Notes under the pieces: generated by a model
Databases searched by the model: none
Told to the model about the DNA's origin: nothing
The model's input: the letters and a program-made list of their open reading frames with translations, nothing else
Shown here: piece after piece, positions 42,105 to 49,592 of the stretch
Layout of the letters: every line of letters starts with the position of its first letter
How positions within the stretch are numbered: position 1 is the stretch's first letter
Position numbers and translations under genes: made by a program
Assembly: GCA_029251165.1 (NCBI GenBank)
Contig: JAQXDW010000110.1
Span: 1 to 64,000, forward strand
Direction of reading: 5' to 3'
Source: Myxococcota bacterium
GTDB taxonomy: Bacteria > Myxococcota_A > UBA796
Length of the DNA stretch: 64,000 nucleotides

Positions 42105-43367
42105 CTACTCGGGCTTGCTGGACCGGTCCTTGCGCAGGATCCGGAACTCGACCCGGCGGTTCTGCGCCTGGCCTTCTTCGGTGCCGTTGTCGGCGATGGC
42201 GACAGACTCGCCGTAGCCCTTCGCGGTCAGGCGATCCTCAGTGACGCCCTGGGCGACGAGGTAGGCCTTGACCGAGTCGGCGCGCCCCTGGCTCAGGCGA
42301 CGGTTGGAGCTCGCGGAGCCCACAGAGTCGGTGTGGCCGCCGATCTCAATGATGAGGATCTCGGGGTGGTCGACGAGGACCTTCGCGACATCGTTGAGCA
42401 GCGCGTTGGACTCGGCCTTGATGTCTGAAGAGTTCAGCTCAAAGAAGACCTTCTCCAGGATCTCGATGCGGTCCTCGCGGATCACGACCCGCTCCGGGCA
42501 GCCATCGTGGGTGGCCGGGTTGAGGTTCTTCGGGCCGGGCTCATCGGGGCACTCGTCGCGCGCGTCGGGGACGCGATCGCCGTCCTTGTCCGGGCAGCCG
42601 CGCGTGTCGCCGGTGCCGGGCTCATCGGGGCATTCATCGGCGGTGTCGAGGATACCGTCGCCGTCGTTGTCTGGGTCGGGGCAGCCGTTGTCGTCCTCGA
42701 AGCCGTCAGCGTCCTCGGCCTCGTTGGGGCAGGTGTCGGCGGTGTCAGCCACGCCGTCCTTGTCGTTGTCAGCATCCGGGCAGCCGTCCTCGTCCTCGAA
42801 CTGGTCGAAGTCCTCCGGCTGGTTGGGACAGGCGTCGTCCTTGTCGGAGAGCCCGTCACCGTCGGTGTCCTTGTCTCCGACCTGCAGCTCGATCCCGACG
42901 AGGAATTCGAAGCTCGGGGAGGCTCCGGCGGTGTTGGTGAACTCGGACTTGCCCAGGGCATTGATGAGGCGCAGGTCGCTGCGGAAGGCGAGGGTGTCGG
43001 TGAGGTCGATGGCCACACCGGGGCCGACGCGGACGAGCATGTCCATGTCGCTCTCGCCGTCGAGGCTGCGGTACATCAGGCCGACACCGGCAGCGAACAG
43101 CGGATCGATGCGGCCGGTCTCGGCGCGAAGCATTCCGCCGATGCTGGGGTTGATCAGGAGCGCATCTCCGACGGTAACCCCAAGCTCAAGCTCAGTGTGC
43201 AGGACATCGTCGGCGTAGCCATGGACGAGGCGGGGCACGACGCTGACCATCGTTGACTCGGTGGGCTCAGCCGGGCCGGAGAGGAAGGGACCTGCGCTGA
43301 TGCCAAGGTCGAATCCTTCGTCTGCCTGAGCCATGCCAGCGAGCAAGAGGGGGAGTGCGAATGTCAT
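42105..43367 (-). CDS. OmpA-family protein with thrombospondin type 3 repeats
   Basis: This is a 420-residue outer-membrane/cell-wall protein. The signal MTFALPLLLAGMAQA is followed by a beta-rich domain of about 130 residues (an OmpA N-terminal beta-barrel-like region: ISAGPFLSGP, LTDTLAFRSDLRLINALG). About five thrombospondin type 3/calcium-binding repeats follow at about 155-290 (DKDTDGDGLSDKDDACPNQP, DKDGVADTADTCPNEAED, DNDGDGILDTADECPDEPG). The C-terminal OmpA peptidoglycan-binding domain has IIEIGGHTDSVGSASSNRRL, GRADSVKAYLVAQGVTEDRL and GQAQNRRVEFRI. ATG 43367 is preferred because GGAG precedes it at nine bases; ATG 43376 is the alternative. It links the outer membrane to the wall and probably binds Ca2+. 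Confidence 0.92.
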   Translation of the reverse strand: MTFALPLLLAGMAQADEGFDLGISAGPFLSGPAEPTESTMVSVVPRLVHGYADDVLHTELELGVTVGDALLINPSIGGMLRAETGRIDPLFAAGVGLMYRSLDGESDMDMLVRVGPGVAIDLTDTLAFRSDLRLINALGKSEFTNTAGASPSFEFLVGIELQVGDKDTDGDGLSDKDDACPNQPEDFDQFEDEDGCPDADNDKDGVADTADTCPNEAEDADGFEDDNGCPDPDNDGDGILDTADECPDEPGTGDTRGCPDKDGDRVPDARDECPDEPGPKNLNPATHDGCPERVVIREDRIEILEKVFFELNSSDIKAESNALLNDVAKVLVDHPEILIIEIGGHTDSVGSASSNRRLSQGRADSVKAYLVAQGVTEDRLTAKGYGESVAIADNGTEEGQAQNRRVEFRILRKDRSSKPE

Positions 43368-43723
43368 TGAGCTCATCTCCGGAAGTTCACGCCCTCGGGG
43401 CGACGTGCGAGACTAACACGACTCGCTTTTGTCGAGTCGTCCAGGTCTGCGGTTGCCGACAATGCTCTCCGAAGGCAGGGGGATATGCGCTGCGACTCAG
43501 CCTCCGCTGGGCCACCAGCATCCTGGCGTTCTGCACAGCGGAGAGTCCGATAGAGACTGCAAAATCTGCCTGACGGCTCGAGCCGTGGTGGCTGTGGGAT
43601 CCCAGACGATGACGGGCGCACTGCACGGCGAGCGCGGTGAGCACCCCCAGCCACGGTTTGCCCATCACACAGTCCAGGCCGAGGGCTGGCTGGTGGGGCG
43701 GGCTGGCTGGTGTCGGAGGCGGT
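43368..43723. other. Intergenic stretch of 356 bp with no gene seen
   Basis: The stretch lies between the OmpA gene start and the 3' end of the beta-helix lipoprotein gene, both on the minus strand. Short open frames here have no ribosome site or recognisable content. The OmpA promoter must lie within it; I see no clear -35/-10 pair. Confidence 0.55.
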
Positions 43724-44815
43724 CTACCAGGGCCACTCGCCGTCCGGACCGCCGTAGGCCCCCATGTCCGCCCGGCTGCCGTCGGGGTCGAGGTCATGGG
43801 GCGGACCGGCGTCTCGGGCCGGGCTCTCCGGAGACAGGGCGAAGTCCATTCCCTCTGGATCGACCAGCCCTGCCGCTGCCCACACCATGCCGTCTCCCTC
43901 CGGCCAGTCCGCCTTGTTGGTGCCATCGACCATGGCGGTGTGTGGCCAGGCGAGGTTGTAGCCGGTCTCGAAGTCATCCCCGCGCGGCTTCAGCCACCGC
44001 AGGACGGCGCCCGTGTCGATCTCTTGGGAGACCATGACGTTGCCGGTGAGGTCGGCGGTTCCCCAGAACCACTCCCCGACGGGCCCTTGACCGCAGCGGT
44101 TCTCGAGGAGGGTGTTGTACCGCACGCTGCCCACACAGGCGGTGCATACGATGCCGCCCCCGCCCTCCATCGCCTCGTTCCAGGCGATGATGTTGTTGTG
44201 GATGTTTGCGACACCATTTCGGACATAGACCCCGCCAGCAATCCGGGCCTGGTTGTGGACGATGACGTTGTAGCGGATGGTCGGGCTGCCCCACTCGATG
44301 TAGATCCCGCCGCCGTGGTTGGATGCCAGGGCGTTGCCGTTGGTGAGGGTGAAGCCTTGAAGGATCGACGCCGGTGACTCGTAGTTTTTGAGGGTGACCA
44401 CAGAGTCGAGCCCCTGGCCGTCGATGATGGTCACCCACGGACCCTCGGCGCTGGTGACCGTGATCGGCTTGCCCTTGAAGTCGATGTTCTCCGCATACGT
44501 GCCCGGGCAGACCGTCACCACGTCGCCGTCCTCCGAACCCCAGATGCCGTCCTGGATGGTGGCAAACCGACGGTCGGTCCCGTCGATGTAGACGGGGTAG
44601 GCGTCGTAGATGTCCGTGCTGAGCTCTGCCGGGCAGCCGCCTTTAGGCTGCGCGGTGTCGTGCAGACCGCCGGAGTCTTCGGGAGGGGCGGCGTCTCCAG
44701 CGGTGTCGTCTGGTGGAGGGACTTCGTCCACGTCATCGAGGTAGCAGATGCCGTCGTCTCGGAGGCTGGAGCCTTCAGGACAGTCGGTGCAGGCGAGCAG
44801 AAGGAGGAGCAGCAT
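43724..44815 (-). CDS. Right-handed beta-helix lipoprotein
   Basis: This is a 363-residue lipoprotein (LLLLLLAC, Cys at residue 9). A Cys-containing acidic stretch (CPEGSSLRDDGICYL, PPPDDTAGDAAPPED) leads into a parallel beta-helix at about 75-330. Rungs begin with DRRFATIQDGIWGSEDGDVV and TVCPGTYAENIDFKGKPITV, and continue NGNALASNHGGGIYIEWGSP, IHNNIIAWNEAMEGGGGIV, ending SPARDAGPPHDLDPDGSRAD. The 'D.G...DpDGSraDmGayGG' ending is a known finish of such domains. Probably an outer-membrane lipoprotein that binds or cleaves polysaccharide, with no catalytic pair identified. It lies 51 bp downstream of the siderophore-interacting gene on the same strand. Confidence 0.82.
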   Translation of the reverse strand: MLLLLLLACTDCPEGSSLRDDGICYLDDVDEVPPPDDTAGDAAPPEDSGGLHDTAQPKGGCPAELSTDIYDAYPVYIDGTDRRFATIQDGIWGSEDGDVVTVCPGTYAENIDFKGKPITVTSAEGPWVTIIDGQGLDSVVTLKNYESPASILQGFTLTNGNALASNHGGGIYIEWGSPTIRYNVIVHNQARIAGGVYVRNGVANIHNNIIAWNEAMEGGGGIVCTACVGSVRYNTLLENRCGQGPVGEWFWGTADLTGNVMVSQEIDTGAVLRWLKPRGDDFETGYNLAWPHTAMVDGTNKADWPEGDGMVWAAAGLVDPEGMDFALSPESPARDAGPPHDLDPDGSRADMGAYGGPDGEWPW

Positions 44816-44866
44816 TGCGAGAAGGTATCCGGAGGCGACCTGTACTGTGAGGCACCGTCCGGTGGG

Positions 44867-45583
44867 CTACAGCTGCTTCTGGAGAGCCTTGCGGTGGGCA
44901 TGACCCCGGGTGCTCCAGTACGGCTTGACCTTCAGCGCGGCCCGATCCATTCCCCGCGCCAGCAGTGCGGACTTCAGCGCCATCACGCTGTCAGCTTCTC
45001 CCGACAGCCAGGCGATGCCCTGACCGGACGGCAGCGTGGTCTCTGCCAGCCACGCCAGCAGCGCCTCGCCGTGTCTCTCCGCTCGAATCGCTGGCCTCAG
45101 CGGCAGCCCAAAGGCTGGCAGCGCCCCGGCATCGTCTGCCGAGAGCTCGATGGCCCCCAGCACTGCAGCGGTCTCTGGCAAGGTCTCCAGGCAGGCAGCG
45201 GCGAGGCCGATTGTGGTCTCGTCGCCGAGAAAGAGCGCCCAGTCCGGCGCTGCCTCCGGTACCGACATGCTCCGAGCCGGACCGATGAAGCCGACGGTGT
45301 CGCCCACCTCTGCTGCGCTGGCCCACGCGCTGGCTGCTCCGCCACCATGCAGGAAGAACACCACATCCATCCAGCCCGCTGTCGCGTCGACCCGAGCGGG
45401 GGTGTAGCTGCGCAGCCTTGGCCCAGCAGCGAGCTTGATCTTGTCTCCCGGGCGCCACCGAATTCCCTTGACCGGTGGGCCAGAGAGCCGAATGCGGCGG
45501 ACCCGCGGGGAGAGGTCCTCGACCTCCGTGACGGTGGCTGGGGAGGAGAGCCTCTTCTGGATCACAGACTTGAGTGCGGCCAT
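44867..45583 (-). CDS. Siderophore-interacting (ViuB-like) flavin reductase
   Basis: This is a 238-residue FAD-binding protein of the siderophore-interacting group, which releases iron from imported ferric-siderophore using NAD(P)H. Family features: VTEVEDLSPRVRRIRLSGPP, the FAD motif RLRSYTPARVDATAGW, WMDVVFFLHGGGAASAWA, VGFIGPARSMSVPEAAPDWA and LFLGDETTIGLAAACLE, ending GHAHRKALQKQL. ATG 45583 is chosen with GGAG five bases upstream. The annotated upstream extension (MITIIIISG) is the Fur box itself in translation, not coding. It is under iron control by the adjacent Fur box. Cytosolic partner of an unseen uptake system. Confidence 0.86.
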   Translation of the reverse strand: MAALKSVIQKRLSSPATVTEVEDLSPRVRRIRLSGPPVKGIRWRPGDKIKLAAGPRLRSYTPARVDATAGWMDVVFFLHGGGAASAWASAAEVGDTVGFIGPARSMSVPEAAPDWALFLGDETTIGLAAACLETLPETAAVLGAIELSADDAGALPAFGLPLRPAIRAERHGEALLAWLAETTLPSGQGIAWLSGEADSVMALKSALLARGMDRAALKVKPYWSTRGHAHRKALQKQL

Positions 45584-45595
45584 GGGGACTCCACT

Positions 45596-45614
45596 GATAA
45601 TGATTATCGTTATC
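45596..45614. promoter_or_regulatory. Near-consensus Fur box
   Basis: GATAATGATTATCGTTATC at 45596-45614 matches the 19-bp Fur consensus GATAATGATAATCATTATC at 17 of 19 positions, with two mismatches (A to T at position 10, A to G at position 14). It ends 13 bases before the SIP start codon, so it lies in the leader or promoter and would block transcription when iron is plentiful. Confidence 0.85.
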
Positions 45615-45725
45615 ATCTAAGACCATGAGAGGTCTCGTCAAGGGGACCGCGAGCAAGCCTCTTTCACTCACTGTCAGGCTTCTCTTACCCACTGTATTTT
45701 CTCATTGTGACGAATCATCCTCGAA

Positions 45726-45929
45726 ATGAATCCTCGGCTCTCGCTTCTTCTGGTGCGTCCCCTTGGATGTGGTGAGCAGTACGACGACACCGTCACTACA
45801 GAGAGCAATGTAGACACGGACATCGAGTGCACGGACACACTGGACAATGATTCAGATGGCTGGAACGGGATCGCGATCCCGACCATGCTGCGGTGCCCCC
45901 TCTTGTCGCCATCTCCGCTGCTGAGGTGA
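45726..45929 (+). pseudogene. Decayed fragment of a MopE-motif lipoprotein
   Basis: An open frame of 67 codons begins with a lipoprotein-like start (MNPRLSLLLVRPLGCGEQ), then VDTDIECTDTLDNDSDGW. This matches the opening of lipoproteins with 'C.D..DND.DG..DC.D.DC' motifs, common in this group. After DGW the reading changes: in another frame the next bases give DRDPDHA, close to the expected DCDDPDCA, so a frameshift and base changes have broken the gene. Only the first repeat remains. No downstream continuation is seen, since the exonuclease gene follows on the opposite strand. Confidence 0.5.
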
Positions 45930-45991
45930 GCTCAGCCCCAGACTCCTGTCGAGTCTGGAGGGGTGAGGTCTGACTGGGGCACTGTGAGGGG

Positions 45992-46657
45992 CTACTCGCT
46001 GGCTTCTGGTGCTGTGCTCTCGGAGGAATCCGATGACTTCCGCCGCCGTCGCCGCCGCCGCCGCTTTGGCTTCGCCGCTGAGGCGGGCAGCTCCGCATAG
46101 AGCGCCTGGCAGATCCAGGCATCCGTGGCGGCGTACGCGATCTGCGCGGGGGTGAGGGTCGGGTTCTCCCAATTGCTGGTCTGCTGGCTCTTGGAGATGC
46201 GCCGACCGAGGATCAGGGCGGTGAGCTTGCGGGCACCGATGCTCTGGTAGCCCAGATCCTTGCAGAGGGTGTTGAGGTCGATGACACCCTTCAGCTCGCA
46301 GTCGAAGTCTCGCTTCAGCTCGCGTACATCGTCTCGGGTGCCGATGCCGATCTTCTTGATCGAGGCATCCTCCAGCACCGCGCGGATCCCGTCGGGGAGA
46401 CCATGGTTGTTGAGTCGGATGAGGTAGACAACGTCGGGCAGAGAGAGCTGGATCAGCGCGACCGGGCGCGCCGCAGCTCCCTTGCGGAAGGTGGGGCGGG
46501 TCTCGGTGTCCATCCCGATGACGTCTGCGACGAGGAGCTGCTGCGCTGCGGCCTCGAATTCATCTGCGGTGGTGGGCTGGATCACGGTGCCCTCGTAGCG
46601 CCACAGCGGCAGGAGGTTGACCTCCGCTTTGCTGATCTCAAGCTTCTTGTCTGTCAT
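45992..46657 (-). CDS. RNase D-like 3'-5' exonuclease (DEDD superfamily)
   Basis: This is a 221-residue enzyme. The Exo I motif is VIGMDTETRPTFRKG, Exo II in IGIGTRDDVRELKRDF and NTLCKDLGYQSIGA, and Exo III in NPTLTPAQIAYAATDAWICQ, with the Tyr-x3-Asp characteristic of DEDDy nucleases. It lacks the HRDC domains of full-length RNase D. The C-terminal tail contains eight Arg in a row and then SSDSSESTAPEASE, an arginine-rich, probably RNA- or membrane-binding tail. Start ATG 46657 overlaps the stop of the preceding zinc-ribbon gene (TGA 46654-46656). DNA or RNA as substrate cannot be decided. Confidence 0.84.
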   Translation of the reverse strand: MTDKKLEISKAEVNLLPLWRYEGTVIQPTTADEFEAAAQQLLVADVIGMDTETRPTFRKGAAARPVALIQLSLPDVVYLIRLNNHGLPDGIRAVLEDASIKKIGIGTRDDVRELKRDFDCELKGVIDLNTLCKDLGYQSIGARKLTALILGRRISKSQQTSNWENPTLTPAQIAYAATDAWICQALYAELPASAAKPKRRRRRRRRKSSDSSESTAPEASE

Positions 46658-47208
46658 ACGTTTATCGGTCCGCCTGCGGCCAGTGTGGCGCCGCCAAGGG
46701 TGAGGATGAGCCCGATGAGCAGCACCGGGGAGGCGACATATACCGTGCCGATCAGCAAGAGGACCACTCCGGCGAGCGCGCTGATCAATCCGCCGCCGGT
46801 GATGAGGTGACGTCGTCGCTGGATACGCTGCGTGATGAGGATGGCGCTGAACTGTCGGTCGCTGGCCCGATGCAGGTCGAGAAGCTCCCAGTGCCCACAC
46901 CGCACACAGCTCCGGTCGTCGTCTCCGAGGGCGCCGCACTTTTCGCAGGCATAGCGAGGGCCGGTGTGCTCTGGGGTGACGGCGGCTGGTGGCCCCTCGA
47001 CGGGGGGCGCAGCGTGGAAGCTGAGGATGCCGTAGTCCGGACAGCCTGCGTCGGTGCGATCATGGCCGGTCGGGCTGGTGGGTGCGCTGCTGAGCGCTCC
47101 ACCGGAGCCGGAGACTGTCGCCGACGCTTCGCCATGGCGAGGTCCCTCAGAGGCGCGCTTCTTCTCCACCATCTTCACAACGAGCTGTTCTTGTTTTTTT
47201 TCGTTCAT
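46654..47208 (-). CDS. Zinc-ribbon membrane protein
   Basis: This is a 184-residue protein of unknown function. It has a basic/helical N terminus (MNEKKQEQLVVKMVEKKRAS), a low-complexity Ser/Gly/Pro stretch, and a zinc-ribbon-like segment RYACEKCGALGDDDRSCVRC with four Cys. Two C-terminal membrane spans, ITGGGLISALAGVVLLLIGT and VYVASPVLLIGLILTLGGAT, end in a short tail. It thus has a cytoplasmic zinc ribbon and a membrane anchor. It is cotranscribed with the exonuclease, whose start overlaps its stop by 4 bp. The GC is normal for the window. No family named. Confidence 0.62.
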   Translation of the reverse strand: MNEKKQEQLVVKMVEKKRASEGPRHGEASATVSGSGGALSSAPTSPTGHDRTDAGCPDYGILSFHAAPPVEGPPAAVTPEHTGPRYACEKCGALGDDDRSCVRCGHWELLDLHRASDRQFSAILITQRIQRRRHLITGGGLISALAGVVLLLIGTVYVASPVLLIGLILTLGGATLAAGGPINV

Positions 47209-47237
47209 TACTCATGTTTTACTCGGACAAGTGTACT

Positions 47238-47888
47238 TTATTCCTTATTTTTTCGATGACTCAGCGAATCGTCTCGCAGGACTCGCTGCTCCCGCTCTGG
47301 TGGCCCATCTGAGATGATCACCGGGCTGCCGATGGTCACCGTGCCGTCCGCGATGATCGCAGCGAGCAGCGTCTCTGAGAGGTGAACACAGCCGCCGGAC
47401 CGGGCTGCGCCGAGGTTCTCTGGGGCTGGCGTGCCGTGCAGGGCGATCGAGTACCAGTAGATGGTTCCGTCTCGATACCGCCGCAGCTTCGGGCCGGTGA
47501 CCGCAGCGTCGGAGGTCAGGCCGATGTAGGCGCCTCCGTAGGCCGCATCCGAGCTGCCGTCGCCGTCGAAGTCAATGCGGTTCATGTTGGAGAACAGTGT
47601 CGGAAGGTCGGTCAGAAGCGCAGCGTATTCTGGGATGCCCCCAAATCGTTCGATCACCTCTGGTGCGACGGCGCCGGCGGTGGGGGTGAGGATGAGATCG
47701 ACGGTAAAGGTTCCGGTTGGGGTGATGAGATCGGACATGGTGGTCTTCTCACCGAGCCCGCCCCGTCCGATGCCTACGGGGGCGGTCTGCAGCACGGTGC
47801 CGTCGTCGATGAGGGTGAGGGTGCGCCCTGTGCGGTCGATGTGGATCACAGGCGCAGCGTGGGCTGCGAGGCTCAGGAGGATCAACAT
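47238..47888 (-). CDS. L,D-transpeptidase (YkuD family)
   Basis: This is a 216-residue periplasmic cell-wall enzyme from ATG 47888, with a signal peptide (MLILLSLAAHAAP). The YkuD domain starts with IHIDRTGRTLTLIDDGTVLQ and continues APVGIGRGGLGEKTTMSDLI, TPTGTFTVDLILTP, SIALHGTPAPENLG and the catalytic SGGCVHLSETLLAAI, containing the active-site Cys and His. Such enzymes form 3-3 cross-links or attach lipoproteins to peptidoglycan. The insert GGIPEYAALLTDLP and RIDFDGDGSSDAAYGGAYIG contains a DxDxDG calcium-like loop unusual for the family. The C-terminal tail is basic. ATG 47906 is an alternative start. Confidence 0.88.
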   Translation of the reverse strand: MLILLSLAAHAAPVIHIDRTGRTLTLIDDGTVLQTAPVGIGRGGLGEKTTMSDLITPTGTFTVDLILTPTAGAVAPEVIERFGGIPEYAALLTDLPTLFSNMNRIDFDGDGSSDAAYGGAYIGLTSDAAVTGPKLRRYRDGTIYWYSIALHGTPAPENLGAARSGGCVHLSETLLAAIIADGTVTIGSPVIISDGPPEREQRVLRDDSLSHRKNKE

Positions 47889-48062
47889 CTCTCCATCAAA
47901 ACACATCGTGACGCAATTTGACCTGCGGACTTCTGCACACGCGTTTACGATCTGATCAGGGGTCGGTCGCTCTTCCAAAGTCAGCATCCTGAACGCCACA
48001 TCGGCGATCAGGGCGGTGTGCTGCGTCTGGGAGGGAGCAGAGCGAATCTCAGCGAGGTGCCC

Positions 48063-48908
48063 ATGAACGTCCCAGCCCGACTCTCTCAGTCCCCCCTCCA
48101 GCTCATCCGCTGTGCCATCGGAACCCGGAAGCAGCGCCGCGCCAAGCGCCATCGGCTGGCCTATGCCCTACGCTGCATGGTCATTCCCGGCGAGGTTCGT
48201 CGCCGGCTGGAGCGGCTCCAGGAGGCTGGGATTGTCGAGCAGATTCCGGGTCGAATGCAGCTCATCTTCGGCTCCATCGACATGTTCCGGTTCTTCATCC
48301 TTCCCTGCGCGGACGACTACTACAAGAGCAAGGGAATCACGTTCTCTTTCCATGCCCTGCTGCGCTTCCTCGATGATCCCGCCTCGGTCTTCGACCCCAC
48401 CGGCTTCCTCAGCCACCCCGACGCCATCATCGGACACCTCATGCAGGTTGTTCACGCCGATCCGATCTACGACCTGGAGCTGCTGTCTGCCATCGACGGT
48501 GGCCTGGAGGCGCTGGAGGTGCAGATCCTCCAGATGCTGGAGGGCACCCACCTCCGGTCACGCTCGATTGGAGCCATCGTCGAGGAGCCCGACTACCATG
48601 CGCGTCTTCTCGAATACACACGCGACTTCCTGGCCGATCCCGGCGCAGCAGAGCGCATGCGGCGGAAGAACCTGACCGCGGACTCGCCGTTCTACTCTGC
48701 TGGCATGACCTTCGGCAGCATGGGCTCTGCGATGGCGTACTACGCAGCGATGCCCCCGGGGCCTGTGCGCGGACTGTGGCGGCTGCTGCGGTTTCGGAGC
48801 TTCCCGGGCGAAGACGGCGGCCGGGAGATCGTCGCGGCGGCCCGTGGGAGACGCCGCACGCGCCGGAAGGCCCGTCGTCAGCGGGTGCGATCCTGGCTGG
48901 CGGCGTAG
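48063..48908 (+). CDS. Protein of unknown function, Arg-rich at both ends
   Basis: This is a 281-residue protein from ATG 48063, preceded by GCGAGGTGCCC. It has a basic N terminus (CAIGTRKQRRAKRHRLAYAL) and a globular middle containing VIPGEVRRRLERLQEAGIVE, MFRFFILPCADDYYKSKGIT, PDAIIGHLMQVVHADPIYDL, ELLSAIDGGLEALEVQ and RLLEYTRDFLADPGA. The end is very basic (RGRRRTRRKARRQRVRS). An alternating helical pattern suggests an oligomerising protein. I recognise no family. It runs convergently into the cysteine-cluster gene, overlapping its 3' end by 31 bp. Confidence 0.65.
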   Translation: MNVPARLSQSPLQLIRCAIGTRKQRRAKRHRLAYALRCMVIPGEVRRRLERLQEAGIVEQIPGRMQLIFGSIDMFRFFILPCADDYYKSKGITFSFHALLRFLDDPASVFDPTGFLSHPDAIIGHLMQVVHADPIYDLELLSAIDGGLEALEVQILQMLEGTHLRSRSIGAIVEEPDYHARLLEYTRDFLADPGAAERMRRKNLTADSPFYSAGMTFGSMGSAMAYYAAMPPGPVRGLWRLLRFRSFPGEDGGREIVAAARGRRRTRRKARRQRVRSWLAA

Positions 48909-49279
48909 ATCTGCTGGAACTCAGCGTGGGAGAGGTGGCGGAGCATTCCGCACTCCGACCGAGCATGCTCGAAGGCATCGCAGTCTTCTGCCAGCCGCTC
49001 CCAGAGCGGGTAGTCGGTGCACTGCTGCGGCTTGACCGGCTGGATCTCGCAGGAGCCCTCCTCTGTGAGGAACACACAGCTTCCATCGCCGCGGTAGCCG
49101 CCGCGAATCTTCAGCACGGGTCCGCGCGGGGAGGCGTGGGTGTAGCGCAGGCGGAAGTCGAAGACCGAGAGCTCGAGATGGTCCGCGATTCGGGCGGTGT
49201 CGGCTGGGGTCAGGGTGCAGGAACCCCGACCACGGCAGCAGCTCCCGGTGCGGTGACAGGCGTGGAGCTGGGGTGGCAT
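48878..49279 (-). CDS. YkgJ-family cysteine cluster protein
   Basis: This is a 133-residue cytoplasmic protein. Its cysteine pattern is the YkgJ signature: CHRTGSCCRGRGSCTLTPAD near the start, then GDGSCVFLTEEGSCEIQPVK and PQQCTDYPLWERLAEDCDAF, with EHARSECGMLRHL near the end. Such clusters are proposed to bind zinc or a 4Fe-4S cluster; the function is unknown. It is followed by the 100-residue gene upstream on the same strand (11 bp apart). The convergent overlap with the Arg-rich gene is common in dense genomes. Confidence 0.83.
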   Translation of the reverse strand: MPPQLHACHRTGSCCRGRGSCTLTPADTARIADHLELSVFDFRLRYTHASPRGPVLKIRGGYRGDGSCVFLTEEGSCEIQPVKPQQCTDYPLWERLAEDCDAFEHARSECGMLRHLSHAEFQQIYAASQDRTR

Positions 49280-49289
49280 CGCTGCCCGC

Positions 49290-49592
49290 TCACGCGGCCC
49301 GGTCGAGCGCGACGGCGTACTGAAGCGGCCTCAGCTCCGGGTGCATCGGCACCCAGTTCATCAGCCAGAGCGCGAGTGTGAACAGCAGGCCGCGCTCTGG
49401 ACCGTTGACCAGCAGCTCAATCTGTCCGTCGTTCATGACCCACAGCATGCCGCTCACCGCTTCCGGATCAGCTTGCGCTGAGAACGCACCGATTCGGAAT
49501 TCATCACCGACGGCAGCGAACGGGATGCGATCACCGCTCTTCATCCGGCTGAGGAGTGTCGCTGCTTGCCGAGCTCGGATTGCCTCTGACAT
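49290..49592 (-). CDS. Small protein of unknown function downstream of TetR
   Basis: This is a 100-residue protein from ATG 49592, which has a strong AGGAGGGACA ribosome site. Sequence: MSEAIRARQAATLLSRMKSG, then DRIPFAAVGDEFRIGAFSAQ and MLWVMNDGQIELLVNGPERG, ending LLFTLALWLMNWVPMHPELR. A helical N terminus leads to a beta-rich middle and one hydrophobic segment. It overlaps the 3' end of the tetR gene by 62 bp in another frame, so one of the two ends could be shorter; the ribosome site argues this gene is real. Family unknown. Confidence 0.6.
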   Translation of the reverse strand: MSEAIRARQAATLLSRMKSGDRIPFAAVGDEFRIGAFSAQADPEAVSGMLWVMNDGQIELLVNGPERGLLFTLALWLMNWVPMHPELRPLQYAVALDRAA

